Origin: Asterella californica
Taxonomy: Eukaryota; Streptophyta; Marchantiopsida; Marchantiales; Aytoniaceae
Length of the DNA stretch: 64,000 bases
Assembly: GCA_036924285.1 (NCBI GenBank)
Contig: JAYKYS010000009.1
Coordinates: 4,030,001 to 4,094,000 of the forward strand
Direction: 5' to 3'
How positions within the stretch are numbered: the stretch's first letter is position 1; each line of letters begins with the position of its first letter. Made by a program: the position numbers and the translations under genes. Below, piece by piece: positions 1 to 11,209 of the stretch. The notes beneath the pieces were generated by a model. It was not told the DNA's origin and did no database searches. It worked only from the letters and a program-made list of their open reading frames with translations.

Positions 1-611
1 GCTGGCTCTGCTGCTTCTGCTTCGGAAGACGGAAGCGTCTTCTGGGAAGCTGGGTCGACTTGTGCTTCCTCGCTCTTCTGAGGCACTAGTTCGACACTAA
101 GAGCCATGGTGACCTCATAGGAGTCCGGGGAAGTCGTTTCCTCCACTCGGAATACTTGGGAAGACAGCTCTTCTTCCTGTCTTCTAGAAGACACCTTGTC
201 TTCCGGGCTTCTTCCGGGATCTTCTCGGCTTCCAACGCTATCACTACCAGGTGGACAGCGAGGTCGAACTCCTCCTTCTCCAAGTCTGATCCGGTCGATG
301 GTGCAGGGGTTTGGAAAGATGTAGTTGCGGGTGGCGAAATGGAGGGAAGACCATAGATGTCTTCACTCCCTCTATCTGTCGATCCAAGTACCGGAACATG
401 TTCTCCTTGCACTCTACCAACATCGCCTTGGACTCGTCGTCCCATTCCCTAGTTAAGGTAAGAAGCTTCCTACCCGCGATGAAGTTAAACTTCTTCCGAA
501 GCACTTCCACCGTCTAAGCTAGCATCCCCTGCGCACGAGCTTCTGCTGCTTCCTGCTGCGTCTTCTCGGCTGCAGTCTGCAGTCTGCGGCTTCTTGCAGT
601 GTCTTCCACGT

Positions 612-2627
612 TATCGTGTCGGATTGTGCGTGAAGGATGTCCAGGAAAACGCGAGGTTCCTAGCTGTGGAGATGTTGTGTGTTGAAACAGAGACAAGACA
701 GAGAAAAACAACCACGAAAACGAACGCTGCGATATATACACTCCAAATGTATGTACACTGCCGGTTCTTTCTCCTAAGAGCACAAAACTGAGAACCAGAC
801 CAGAGCAGTCTGTAACCTACTTCAAAAGCCTCTAAAACAGCCCTTGAATCACAACCCTGACCCAAAACCACCGAAGCGTAGCTCAAAGCAAGAGAAACTT
901 CTCTTTGCTAACAAACAGAGCCACAGCAGTATCACGCGATCCAAACCCAAGTCCAAACCACATCCATGTATAAGCTCTTAGCTAAAGCTAGCTACCACAA
1001 GCTGTATACAGTCAACCAGAACTCTAACGAACTCAAAAGAGCAAAATCCGTAGCGAAGAAACCGAAAAAGGTCTATCTGTGGACTTCCTCCTTTCGCTGA
1101 ACGGACTTCAGATGTCGATAGGGTCTCCTCCGCTGACTCCATTAACCCGAGAAACCTTCAGATCCGACTCCCAACAGCCGAGATATCGTCGATTTTCGGT
1201 CGCAGGTGACCGAAACTTCAAAAATTCCTCCTTGCGGCTTAAAACCGCACACACCGCACAAACGGATCGTCTAAACTGATATCCGTCTTCTCTAGCAGAT
1301 AGATCTTGCTACCCTGAACCTAACAAGACTCCAAACAAGTCGTTTGGAGTTCCCCTTGCAAAACCACACAAGAAATTTGGGCGCAGGTTGCAAAAAACTG
1401 ACGTAAATCAGCTCCCTGCGGCTCAAACTTGCTCACCACAACCAAACCAACAATCCAATTCACGTACAGTCTTCTCCTATGCGTACATGAAGACTCCCTG
1501 ATCGCGTAGGCACCAAGAACGAAGGGTTTGGCTCACCGATCGCGAAGAACAATCCAATCTCAGGTCGCAGGCGATGAAAAACTTGACGCAAGCGCTTCCC
1601 TACGAGCTAATTTCACTCAGAACTCCCAAACCGCCAGATGAAACTTTGTATCGTCTTCAATTCTGAAGAACTCGTTGTTCTGATCCCGATGGATCCAAGG
1701 ACAACAAGTTTGGATTCCGGAACGGTCCGAACGGTCCAACTCTCCTTCACAGGTAACTGAAAACTTCAAATCTGCTTTCTGCGTCTCAATTTCCCTCAGT
1801 ACACCCTCCTCGATCCGTCTCTTCAAGAACCGTCTTAACCTGTGCGTAGCCTGCACAGATATGAACCCAATGACACCTTGCGCGCGTGTATTGGACTTCC
1901 CAAATTCTCAAACCATCCACCGACAGGTCGCATGCACAAGCTAACCCCTAAACTGCCCCCTTGTAACAGTCTGTACGTACGAAGTTCAGTCCTGAATAAT
2001 AAGAAGCAGGCCCCTTGCGTCTTTGATATAACGCCTAAAGTCCTAAATACCCAGTCAGCAAGTAACTAGGGGTCTAGCTTGATTTTACCTTCTTTCGAAT
2101 CGCATAACTTCTTCTCTGGATGTCCAAACGAAGTAAACAAGATGCCCATGGAAAGCTGACAAGGAGCTCTACCCATCTATGTGATGAAAGTGAAGATCCG
2201 AAGTTGCGCCAAAAGCCCGTAAGCTGGGGCCTAGCTTGTTTTCTCCATCTTTCGAGTCTTGTAACTTTTCCACTAGGCGTCCAAACGAAGTAGATGAAGT
2301 GCCTATGGAAAGCTGACAAGGAGCTCTATCCACTGGTGCGATAAAAACGAAGATCCGAAGTGGTGCCAAAAACCCGTAAGCTGGGGCCTAACTTATTTTC
2401 TCCATCTTTCGAGTCCTGTAACTTCTCCACTAGGCGTCCAAACGAAGTAGATAAAGTGCCTATGGAAAGCTGACAAGGAGCTCTACCCATCTATGCGATG
2501 AAAATGGAGATCTGAGATTGTGCCAAAAACCCGTAAGCTGGGGCCTAGCTTGTCTTCTCATGAGTGTCTTTGGAGCGACAAGCATCGAAGTTTGAATTTC
2601 AGGTAGGAGCCGGTCCACGACACGACA
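612..2627 (-). mobile_element. Solo LTR of family E4
   Basis: This 2016-bp block matches both LTRs of the complete E4 element (49282-51298 and 57318-59334) from end to end. It starts TATCGTGTCGG and ends CCACGACACGACA, and is flanked by a 4-bp duplication ACGT at 608-611 and 2628-2631. Removing it and one ACGT restores the sequence seen at the same place in the other E1 LTRs (near 22212). No internal region is present, so it is a solo LTR left by LTR-LTR recombination. It is more diverged from the two E4 LTRs than they are from each other. A TATA-like stretch (ATATAT) lies at 732-737. Confidence 0.85.
2069..2540. repeat. 157-bp tandem repeat, 3 units, inside the E4 solo LTR
   Basis: Three units of about 157 bp each begin near GGCCTAGCTT, with starts near 2069, 2226 and 2383. 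Each contains a core of the form TAACTT, then CGTCCAAACGAAGTA, then GGAAAGCTGACA. The first unit is the most diverged. The same array is present in the other two E4 LTRs. Confidence 0.8.
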
Positions 2628-3569
2628 ACGTCGTCTTCTCCTCTGTAAGGGCGGTGATCTTACCCAGAACTCCCAAAACCTCCTGGTCACGCTACTGTAA
2701 ACGTGTCTACAACTCTTGGTTGCTCTTCCTCAGCTGTGCTAACTCCTTGGCAGAAGCGGCTGCTTCCGCCTTGTACTTCGCTGCGAGCTTCTCCGTGGTG
2801 CGGAGGTTGGCTTCCAGCGCTTCTACCTTCTTCTGGTCGTCTTCCTGCCGCATCAGGGTGCGCAGACCAAATCTAGGCTGTAGTGGCTTCTCTTGAGCCA
2901 TCGCTCTCTTCTCCACCAACTCCATAGCTGGTCGGATCTCCGAGTGGAAGAAGACACTGAACTCCTCCAGTCTTCTTCCCGCGGAAGACAGACTCATCCC
3001 CATGATCCGGTCGGAGGTGTCTTCCTTGTCTTCCAGAGGCAAGGATGTCTCTTCCACCACTATGGTCTTCTGTTTCTGCGCACGGGAAGATGCTACTCTT
3101 CTCATCTTCCGGGGTGGAAGATCCCACCTCATGATAGAAGCGGTCCTCTTTACTGCGCTTCCTCGCATCGCAGTAGGAGTATCCATCTAACCTTCATCTT
3201 CTGGAGTCTTCGGAAGACTCCCTGGTGTTGCAGAAGCGGTCTTTTACGCAGCTCGGATACTCAAGGGCTCTTCTTGTGAGTCGGCCTCCGATCTAGAGTG
3301 AATGATCGGGAAGGAGGTGATCTTCCTAAGCACACTCCTAGGAACCATCTTCCTTGGTGGTGTCGTGTCTTCCGACCCACTGGAGTCATCTTCCCTCATC
3401 AGAAGCGTCTTCTGATGAGTACCTGGTCTCTTCTGCGGCATCAGAGTGAAAGGGGGAGTTATTGCTGCTGCTCGGTCGTCTTCTCTCGAGGTCTCTTTCT
3501 TCGTCTCGTGCTGCCCCGTTGGCCCATATCTCGCCAACTGATCTTCCGTTAGGTCCCCCTTGGCCACGT

Positions 3570-5048
3570 TGTCAGGTTGAGAGTCTTCCTGGGAAGGGCA
3601 AACCTTCTGGCTGTGATATGAACTTGAAGGCTGTGTTCAATCTACTCGGGGAAGCGTTGGGCTCTTGGCTGTGGCTGGTCTACTCACAGGATAGGCTTCA
3701 GGTCTCAAGCTGAAACTGAAAACACTCATGTAAGTCTCTAGGCTCTTCTGATAAGTTCAGGAAGCAGAGTTCAGGCTTGACTAGCAATGATAAGATCAGA
3801 TGGCGAACTTTGACACTCCGGATTGAGAAATATGTGAAGGTTCAGACTTCAGAACTCCTCCTACATGTAAATGAGGTTCTACTAGATACACATACGAAAT
3901 TTCAGCTTCAGATCAATTCAGAGCACTAAGATATGAGCAGAAACTTTCTGAGTAGAGAAATTACGGCAGTTTCTGCTACCCAGACAGCTATTTCGACCTA
4001 TAACAAGGAATTGGCTCGATCACTTTGAGAATTTCTTACAGGATTTGCAGTACACAGCTTGATAAACACTCCTGTGAAGTTGGGCCTCCTGATTCCACAC
4101 AGAACTCCAGATCTCGCTCTCTGAAGTTGCTGCTCCAGATTGAGAGCTTTTCGGACCCCCTCTACTTCAGCGATCCCTCTGAATTACTCACTGACTCAAT
4201 CGACATAACAATTTGGAGACAGTCGTAGCCCTGCTGACAGTGATCACAGCCACGAAGTTTTGAAGCGCTTTCCTCGATTCTGCTGCAAATGACACTCAAA
4301 ACCCCAAATTGAACAGAAGTGCTGCTATTCTGACACAAATCGAACTTCAATCAGCCATAACTTCTTGTTTATTGCTCCAAATCGATCAAACTTTTCGCTG
4401 ACAGTGCTTGGCTCGACGAGCTCTATCTCCCTGTGCTCTCAGATTTCGAAGTGCCCTCACAAATTGCTCGAACTCCCCTCTAGAGCTCTGTTTCTAAATT
4501 TAGAGTTTAACAAAAGACAAAAATAGACCAATGGGAGTTCATAGCTCCACTTGGTTGTCCTTTAGTACCCTAAACCACGTGGCAACTTAGTTTTACCCAT
4601 AGGCTACCACGTCAAGCTCCCTAGAGTACCAACGTAAAACTTAAACTACCTAAAACGACACGCAGCCCCGAAAAATACTTAAATCAGCTAGAAAGCGTGC
4701 ATGGGCGACAAGTAAGTACAACCCATGAGCTCAAACCCCTATCTACATAGTAAATCTAAGTCATGTACATTGAGTATCATAGATAAGTATGAATTTACTT
4801 GCACAAGCGTACGAATGCTTGAACAAGATAAATGTCATACTACCAACCTACTAGGATCCAAAATATATGACAGAGTTAACACCATATGCAAAAGGTGTCA
4901 ACCATAAGCATAAAGACTAAGAACAGTACAGAGTTAACTTCTAAGACTACTGAACATCAAGTGTTGGAGTAGAAATAACATGCGCTAAGTAACGCGACAG
5001 CAGTGATAAGTGAATCATTTACTATGTCAAATGATTCACATCACGACA
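3570..5048. mobile_element. Solo LTR-like insertion, unclassified family
   Basis: This 1479-bp insertion lies inside the LTR-C copy. It starts TGTCAGG and ends CACGACA, and is flanked by the duplication ACGT (3566-3569 and 5049-5052). The uninterrupted counterpart at 23131-23150 shows the empty site. No open reading frame of interest and no internal LTR pair are visible, so a solo LTR is the simplest reading; a small non-autonomous element is the alternative. It contains the CATAACTT...GGCTC module (near 4355) shared with other LTR families in this window. Confidence 0.65.
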
Positions 5049-7057
5049 ACGTACAGGTAACAGAAGAACGGAGTAAGATGTCCTCCTGCCGGGGTGCATA
5101 AGTACACCAGCTCTGCCTGCACGTATGCTTGGAAGAACGCGCTCCCGTTGACATTCTCTCCGGCACACACTGCTTCCAGGAACTCATGTCGTGATCTCCA
5201 AGGTACCTCGTCTTCTGCGCCTTCTCCTTAGGAAAGAGGTGAAGGAACAGCTTCGCTAGAAGACGCTTCTGCGGCTCCCGGTAAGATTCAACCTTCCATC
5301 CGTTTCTTCCCTGCCTGTCCTCCAGGAAGAGACAAGATGTGCTCTCAGGCACATGTCACTTTCCTGAGATCATGGGTAAGATCTTCTTCTCGAGCCAATA
5401 ACCTCGGTTCTCAGATTCTGACATGTGAAAGGCCTTGTGTCACCACTCCTCGGTCCAAGAAGATGGTCTTCCACGAGCTATTTCTGCCTTCGCAGGTACA
5501 AGGTTGCGAGGAGGTAATGCTGCCCAAACCTCCTCCAGAAGACCTTGGTCGGCGAGGTTCCAATCCCACAGGAAGAAGTCGAGACCCAACTCCTTGATGA
5601 AGGGTTTGACCTCAGTCAATTCTGCTGTCGATAACACCAACCCTCGAGGATGCATATACATACTTAAAGCTCTGTTGCACTAAACCACACGTACTTACTG
5701 TGAGCCAAAGGCTCAGTCCTTCCCAAGTTCTCACAGTCTAGTTTCCACTCTCAGAAGACGAATATAGTTTTCCAGAAGACAGCTACTCCGTCTTCCGGGA
5801 TTCTAACAGTGCTTCCTAAGCTCCTCTCGTCTTCTGAGCTATATCTAAACAATCCTAACTAAGCAAGGCCTCGCATGTATTCCTAAGAAGACAACCCACC
5901 TTGCATTACGTCCTACTTCCTAACAGAAGATACAAGATATGCGAGAAGTAGAGTGTATGAAAGGTTCAGAAGATGATCGTGGACTCTTGCGGTGACAATG
6001 ACCTCTGGGAAGACTCTCGGGACAGCTTCCGATTCAATAACATTCTCGGAGGACTTCCCGAAGCCAGGCTTCCCTTCACTGGTCTCACCTGTCTTTGGCT
6101 TCCGACACGCAATCTAACCTCACAACAGACACAAGACATTCGCACTCTGTTCTTCCGACTTCTCACCTGTCATACACACTCAGAAGAAGCTTGCTGCATG
6201 ACAGGAAGACATGACCCTCGACCATTCTCTCCAGATTCTGCCAGCAAGACTTCTCACAAGTCTCTTCTAAGTTCGGGAAGAAGAAGGAATAGGCTGCTAT
6301 GGATCGGACAGAAGAGACCCGTAAAGGACCCTCACGTCTTCTAGCGCATTCTGCCAGCCTTTCCAGTCTTCTAGTCTCTTTAGGAAGATGTGGATTCGAG
6401 AAGCTTGGAAGATCAGGAGGCACAGGCCTGGTTCTCAACTTTCAGCTTCTCGAAACAACAAACAACTCACCAAGTCACTCAGGATTCGTACCAAACCTCT
6501 CTCAACACAAAAGCAAATCCAATCCATTCTCGATACGAATTGCACACAGTCGTCTTCCGAAGACTTCAGACATCCAGAAGCGTCTTCCGAAGATGTTCTG
6601 ATCTTCCGAAGCGTCTTCTGTTCAGAGATTCGGGAGTAGAGGTGTGATAGGGTAAGGAAATTGATAGCTGCGAGATCGAATTTGAGAACGACGATCAGGG
6701 AAGCTCGATTATAGTTCGGGAAGAAGCTAGAAGATGACTGTCGAAAATTGGGCAGCGCTTCCGCGCTCAATTTCACAAAAGGAAAATGCGGGGTGGGGAA
6801 ACGATCGATCGGTTTGCCTGCAAACAACCGGGGAGCGCGGGAGATACTAAACAAGAGGTGAGAAGCGGTGAGAAGGGAAGAGAACATGAGAAGAACCTCA
6901 AACAGTCTTCTGTCTGCTTCCCGTATTGTCTTCAGTCTTCTGCGTGCTTCCGGCTCCGACCCCAGCTCCAATGCGTCTTCACAGAGCTGCTGCTGCCGTC
7001 AATGTCTTGCTACTCCTCAGTCGAACAAGACTCCACCTCTGATTCTTCTCAGTCGTC

Positions 7058-8229
7058 TGTAACACACAAAAAAACCAAAAGATGCTCGAAAGTAGTAATT
7101 TAAGGATCGAACCCACAGAGAAGCAAGTAAAGATCATCCAAAAGTAGTAAACATGTGACCAAGGTGATTCTTTATGGTTTTCTTTTATTCTCACGGGCAA
7201 AAATCAGTCCCGGTAGAGATCAAACTCAGGTCTATCCAACAAGACAGAGTTGATAATCCTGACAAATGACATAACAGATACTAAACAGGTCAGGGACCTC
7301 AAGGAAAAGATAAATAACAGAGAAACAGAGCCACGAAGGTAAATGTCATACGAAGAAGTACTGCTGAAGTGCTACTAAGTAGTCTTTAACACCATAAACG
7401 CTAAGTATCTTCATACTAAGTTACTTTCACTACTACTGCTCTCGGAAAACTCTGGCGAAGAAGACTCTTCTTCCGCCGAAGTACCAGGTTCAACTTCTTC
7501 TAAAGTGTCCTCACAGAAGAACAACTTCCTCCAAAGTCAACTTCGTCCAAAAACGTCTTCGTAGCAAACTAACCTCGCAGATGATGGTCTATTCTCAGTC
7601 CTCGTCGTCAACATTTTACTCTGATTTCAAATGTCGATAGCAAATCCTTCGGCACCCAGACTAATTTCTACCACAACAAACTACGATACTTCGTAGGTAA
7701 ATTCCCAAAGTTGACAAACACACAATAGCTCCGTAAACTCAGGAAAGTAGAAAATAAAAAAAATAACAAAACACATAGAGGTACTGAGCACGAACAACAC
7801 AATGCTTATATACAGTTTTTCTCGAAGATGACGGATCTTCTTCCTAAGAAGTCGGGAGTACTTCTGGTCCGTCGGATGAAGGTCATGTGCCTGAAACGAC
7901 ACCAAGAACGACACCACTCCCTAGCGCTAACTCTCTATCAATCTCACTAACTGAGAACTTAACGGTCGCTCTAACCTCCCTAAGCTCTCTAACTACCCGT
8001 TGTCCTAGTCTAGCTACTCGGTTCTTCGCTGAAGAACCCTCTACGTCTGCAGCTGTAAATTCCTCTCTACTCTGCCAAAGAAATCCCAGCTCCGAAGTAT
8101 CCAAATCTGTAGCGAAGTAGTTCTTCAGTGTTGGCTCGACCCTACTCCGAAGTTGAGCGCTCAGTTCCTCGGCGTTGGCTACCCGTCGCTTCAGATCCTC
8201 GATCTCCTTCGTCATCTCTGCGACGATGT
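7058..8229 (-). repeat. Truncated retroelement sequence with LTR-like left end
   Basis: The block begins TGTAACACAC exactly where LTR-C homology stops. It then carries a stretch (AAGGATCGAACCCACAGAG, 7103-7121) that looks, on the minus strand, like the 3' end of many plant Ty3/gypsy LTRs, including E1. Its right end is not defined, and no second LTR was found. It holds the small minus ORF at 7883-8215. This is the end of some gypsy element, not further classifiable. Confidence 0.35.
7883..8215 (-). pseudogene. Small coiled-coil ORF, possible gag fragment
   Basis: A 110-residue reading frame whose first part (residues 1-30, MTKEIEDLKRRVANAEELSA) has heptad-like spacing of Leu, Val and Ala. 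No zinc knuckle or catalytic motif is present. It lies on the same strand as the neighbouring gag remnants, between a truncated LTR-like piece and the E0 protease. It may be a fragment of a retroelement protein; I do not recognise the family. Confidence 0.25.
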
Positions 8230-8230
8230 C

Positions 8231-10149
8231 CTAATTTCTATTCCGCTGTCCCCGCATCTCTTCTAACTGGTCCGGCATTATGTGAGAATACTTCTCAATC
8301 AATGCTTGCATATCAAGATGTATGGGAAGAGCAGCAACACGTTCTTCCTCATCCGTCTCCACCTTGGGTTTAAACATCACTGCAACCCAAGCTTCATCAA
8401 CTGACTTGATCTTCTTTCCAAACTGTCTGGTTGTACAGATCTGAAATGTCACCTTAGCTCGTTGGAACCTACGAGCAGCATGGTTTGGCTCCTTGGGTCT
8501 CTCTTTGATGATCAATGGAGGTGGTTGACCTAAGTTCCATCGATCCATGACTATGACGTTCCCTTCTTGCACATCTAGCTTTGCCTTGGTCTCTTGTAAC
8601 CAAGACCATGACAAGATACCTTCCATTGTATCACCCAAGTTCATAACTAGGAATTCATGCTTCCTGGTTACCGCTCCAACAGTAATAGGAACACTCATGA
8701 GCTTTTCTGTAACGGTTGTGCTACCTTGCACAAACCTTACCAACAACGGGCTCATGATCTTGGTTCTAGTCACCTCTAAGGTCTTGACTAGCTTTTCATC
8801 CAAGACATTCACATCTGCCCCAGTATCTATAAGCAAACAACACTGTTGGTTTCTTATTTTCACTTCAATCCATAACAGAAAATCTCCATGTTCTATCAAA
8901 TGCTCACCAGCACATACCTCTACTCCAGTAGACGCCCCAACACTAGTTGTCTCTTCAGCTGTCAACCCACGCACGTTGCTCATTGTTGAACATTGAGGAC
9001 AATCACGAGCGATATGACCATCACATCCGCATCGAAAACAGATGATCGTCATTGAAGATGTAGTACTGCTAGCTTCACTGCTCCTAGCACCTGAAGTTGA
9101 AGCTTAGTTTGATCTTGCATTGGATGCATAAGATCCAGTAGGTCGTGTTTGAGTGGGATCACGAATAACTCCTCGCTGCTGAGACCCTCGAGGAAATCCC
9201 CTTCCAGATGCACCAAATCTTCCACCACCACGTCCTCTACCATCTCTACTCTGAGAGGACGCTATCTGTCTTTGAGGATTGCGTCAAAATCCTCTACTAG
9301 GCTCGCCATCACTTGTTCCACGCTGAAACTTGGAGGGCTGCACGTGTAATTACGTTCTCTAGTGTTCTCTACTGCTTCCAGATATGCAAACAAGTCTTGC
9401 ATGTCCTCAGACTTGTGAAACATAACCCAGTTATCAAACACGCTAGCATAGAACTCTTGCAGACCTTTCTTCAAGTGAAATAGCAAGTCGGTGTGATCCA
9501 CCATGTGCAAACGAGTAATCAACTCAGAAACTCGCTGGAGGTACTGTCTGATATTCCTTGTTTATCTCAGATGAATGAGCTCTAGCCGAAATTGTGTAGC
9601 TTCATCAACTGGTATCAAATGTCGTCGAAGTTCATCTTTCAACTCCGGCCAAGTAGCCATAGGGGTTGTTCTATTCAAACTTCTCATCCTCTGCTGACCT
9701 CCATACCATTCTTTCGTCTCTCCTTCCAGTCTATTAACAGCATAGGTGAACCAGCTGCGCTCATCAAAATTCTCCAAGTAATTCTCCATCTCAATAACCC
9801 ATAACTCAAACTTGGAAAAGCTTTTCTCACCGTTGAAGGCTGATGGCATTGCTGGTTCAACCCACTTCACTTTCTACTTGTGTCTTTCTTTGGCTGAGCT
9901 ACCTTTCGTAACATTATCTTGCGCCTTCGGTGACCCATCTTCATTCTTATCTGCTTGAGCGGTATCAACTGCCCTTTCACCTAGCAGCGCTAAATCTTTA
10001 ACTTGCTCGGCTTGCTGTACACGGACCTCTGCTTCTTTCTCCTGTGTCACTTTTGCTTGAGCTAAATATGTCTTAAGCACCTTGTTCTCAGCTTCCACTT
10101 GCTCAAGTCGATCTTCCAACTTCTTCAGAAATACCTTCATCTCGTCCAT
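8231..10149 (-). pseudogene. E0 gag-protease remnant (Ty3/gypsy)
   Basis: This reads on the minus strand from a likely gag start (MDEMKVF, 10149) just downstream of a tRNA-iMet primer site. The N-terminal part is a coiled coil (to 9874). The capsid-like part (9562-9870) contains FELWVIEMENYLE and KEWYGG, typical of Ty3 gag. An intact 273-residue frame (8231-9052) then carries one CCHC zinc knuckle (CFRCGCDGHIARDC) and a retropepsin active site (LLIDTGADVN). In-frame stops at 9874 and 9562 and a frameshift before 9052 break the gag. The frame ends at MPDQLEEMRG, just where reverse transcriptase would begin, and no RT, RNase H or integrase follows. The element lost its pol and its other LTR. 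Confidence 0.7.
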
Positions 10150-10205
10150 CCCAGTCGATACGACTCCATTGTCGATGGTGTTCAGCAAAGATTCAACTTG
10201 AACCT

Positions 10206-10217
10206 GCTCTGATACCA
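10206..10217 (-). other. E0 primer binding site (tRNA-iMet)
   Basis: The minus strand reads TGGTATCAGAGC, the standard complement of the plant initiator-Met tRNA 3' end. It lies two bases from the LTR edge at 10220. Confidence 0.75.
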
Positions 10218-10219
10218 AC

Positions 10220-11209
10220 TGTAACGTTCGATCGCAGATCATAGAATCGAGTCGTCCGTCTCTAACCAATGAGTCACCGAACGTGAACCTCTCTGAAGAC
10301 CTGTATACTTTATTTGTGTCTCCAGATCCAGTTCGTTAAACTTTTCGCTAATAAGCACCAAGGATTTGATAATCGTCGGACGGGTTTAAAATAACCAACT
10401 AGTCTTTTGCAGGTCTCTCGTACTAATCTCAAGTTTCAGAACACAATGAAAACTATTATGGGTCTGGGTTGGATAAAATTTAGGCAGCGCTTCTGCTACT
10501 GGTGATCAAGTCGGAACGCAATAATCCTTGAAGAAGAATAGCCACGACTAGAAAGCCTAGTGGATGCTAGAAAGTAGGAAGACAAAGTAATTACACCGAA
10601 AGAAAGTCAACACCACATCAGGTACATCCAATCCAGCTTTGGCACATTATCCAAGCTTGCTTATCATAGAATAGAGAAAATCAAGGGTTCATATACATCA
10701 CAGGGCATTTACTTGCTGACAAGGTCACGAAGAGCTCTTGGACCGGCAATTCTTCACTGCTCTGCAACTCTCCTGTGAGAATTTCACTCCAGAACTAGAA
10801 TTTCTCCAGAGAACTTATCTTCACTCTAAGCGCTCTGATTTTCACTCTACAAACTAAATCTCAAATTGAAGGTATGATCAACACTAGAATCTCTCTGGTA
10901 CCCTTGCTTTGTAATTATTTATCACCAGTATGCTCTCGGGGAAGTCTGGTATGTGTTCGGTCCTTGCTCTCTGTTCTCTAGACTCAAATGTACAGTCTCT
11001 TGACCATGTGAGTACAGTCTCAGCTCTCTGTGTACAGTCTCACCACCAGCATGCACTTCTCCAGAACTCAAAGCAGATAATGGCCCTTTTAGAGTTCGCT
11101 ACTTCATTTATCTGGTCTCCTTGAGTCTTCCTTGTGACCTTGTAGGAACCACGTTCTTTGTAATCACTGCCCATGCGAAGTCTGGGTAAATAAAGTAAAC
11201 GGCGTTACA
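10220..11209 (-). repeat. E0 5' LTR
   Basis: This 990-bp block starts TGTAACG and ends CGTTACA, a perfect 7-bp terminal inverted repeat with TG...CA ends. The initiator-tRNA primer site is immediately to its left, which fixes it as the 5' LTR of a minus-strand element. No matching 3' LTR lies in the window. Confidence 0.65.

Larger units (their letters stand above)
1..5661 (-). pseudogene. LTR-encoded coiled-coil protein gene, broken copy
   Basis: This is the LTR-C copy of the protein that is best preserved at 22051-23757. Pieces read from the start codon at 5661 (MYMHPRGLVL) down to about 5053, then 3567 to 2632, then 607 to 1. Two LTR insertions (3570-5048 and 612-2627) split it. Extra stops and frameshifts are also present, for example between the pieces ending near 3244 and starting near 3186. 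The second piece holds the acidic linker and the start of the long alpha-helical, Glu/Lys/Arg/Ala-rich coiled coil. It cannot make a full protein. The function is unknown; see the entry at 22051. Confidence 0.65.
1..7057 (-). repeat. Incomplete LTR of family E1 (third copy, LTR-C)
   Basis: Bases 1-607, 2632-3569 and 5053-7057 align in order with about 21599-25168, inside the left LTR of the E1 element, on the same strand. The copy runs off the left edge of the window. On the right it stops at 7057, where unrelated sequence beginning TGTAACACAC starts. Two insertions interrupt it, each leaving a 4-bp ACGT duplication. No gag or pol of E1 type lies beside it here, so it is either one end of another E1 element to the left or a broken solo LTR. 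The homology is plain by eye over several kilobases; percent identity was not computed. Confidence 0.8.

Noticed and set aside
86..3713. Many overlapping plus- and minus-strand open frames in the first 4 kb
   Set aside because: They are out-of-phase shadows or fragments of the LTR-encoded coiled-coil gene and of noncoding LTR; composition is skewed by GAAGAC/CTTCC repeats.
7058..11209. One complete element from TGTAACACAC to CGTTACA
   Set aside because: The two ends do not share an LTR, flanking bases show no duplication, and the primer site at 10206 belongs to the LTR at 10220-11209 only.
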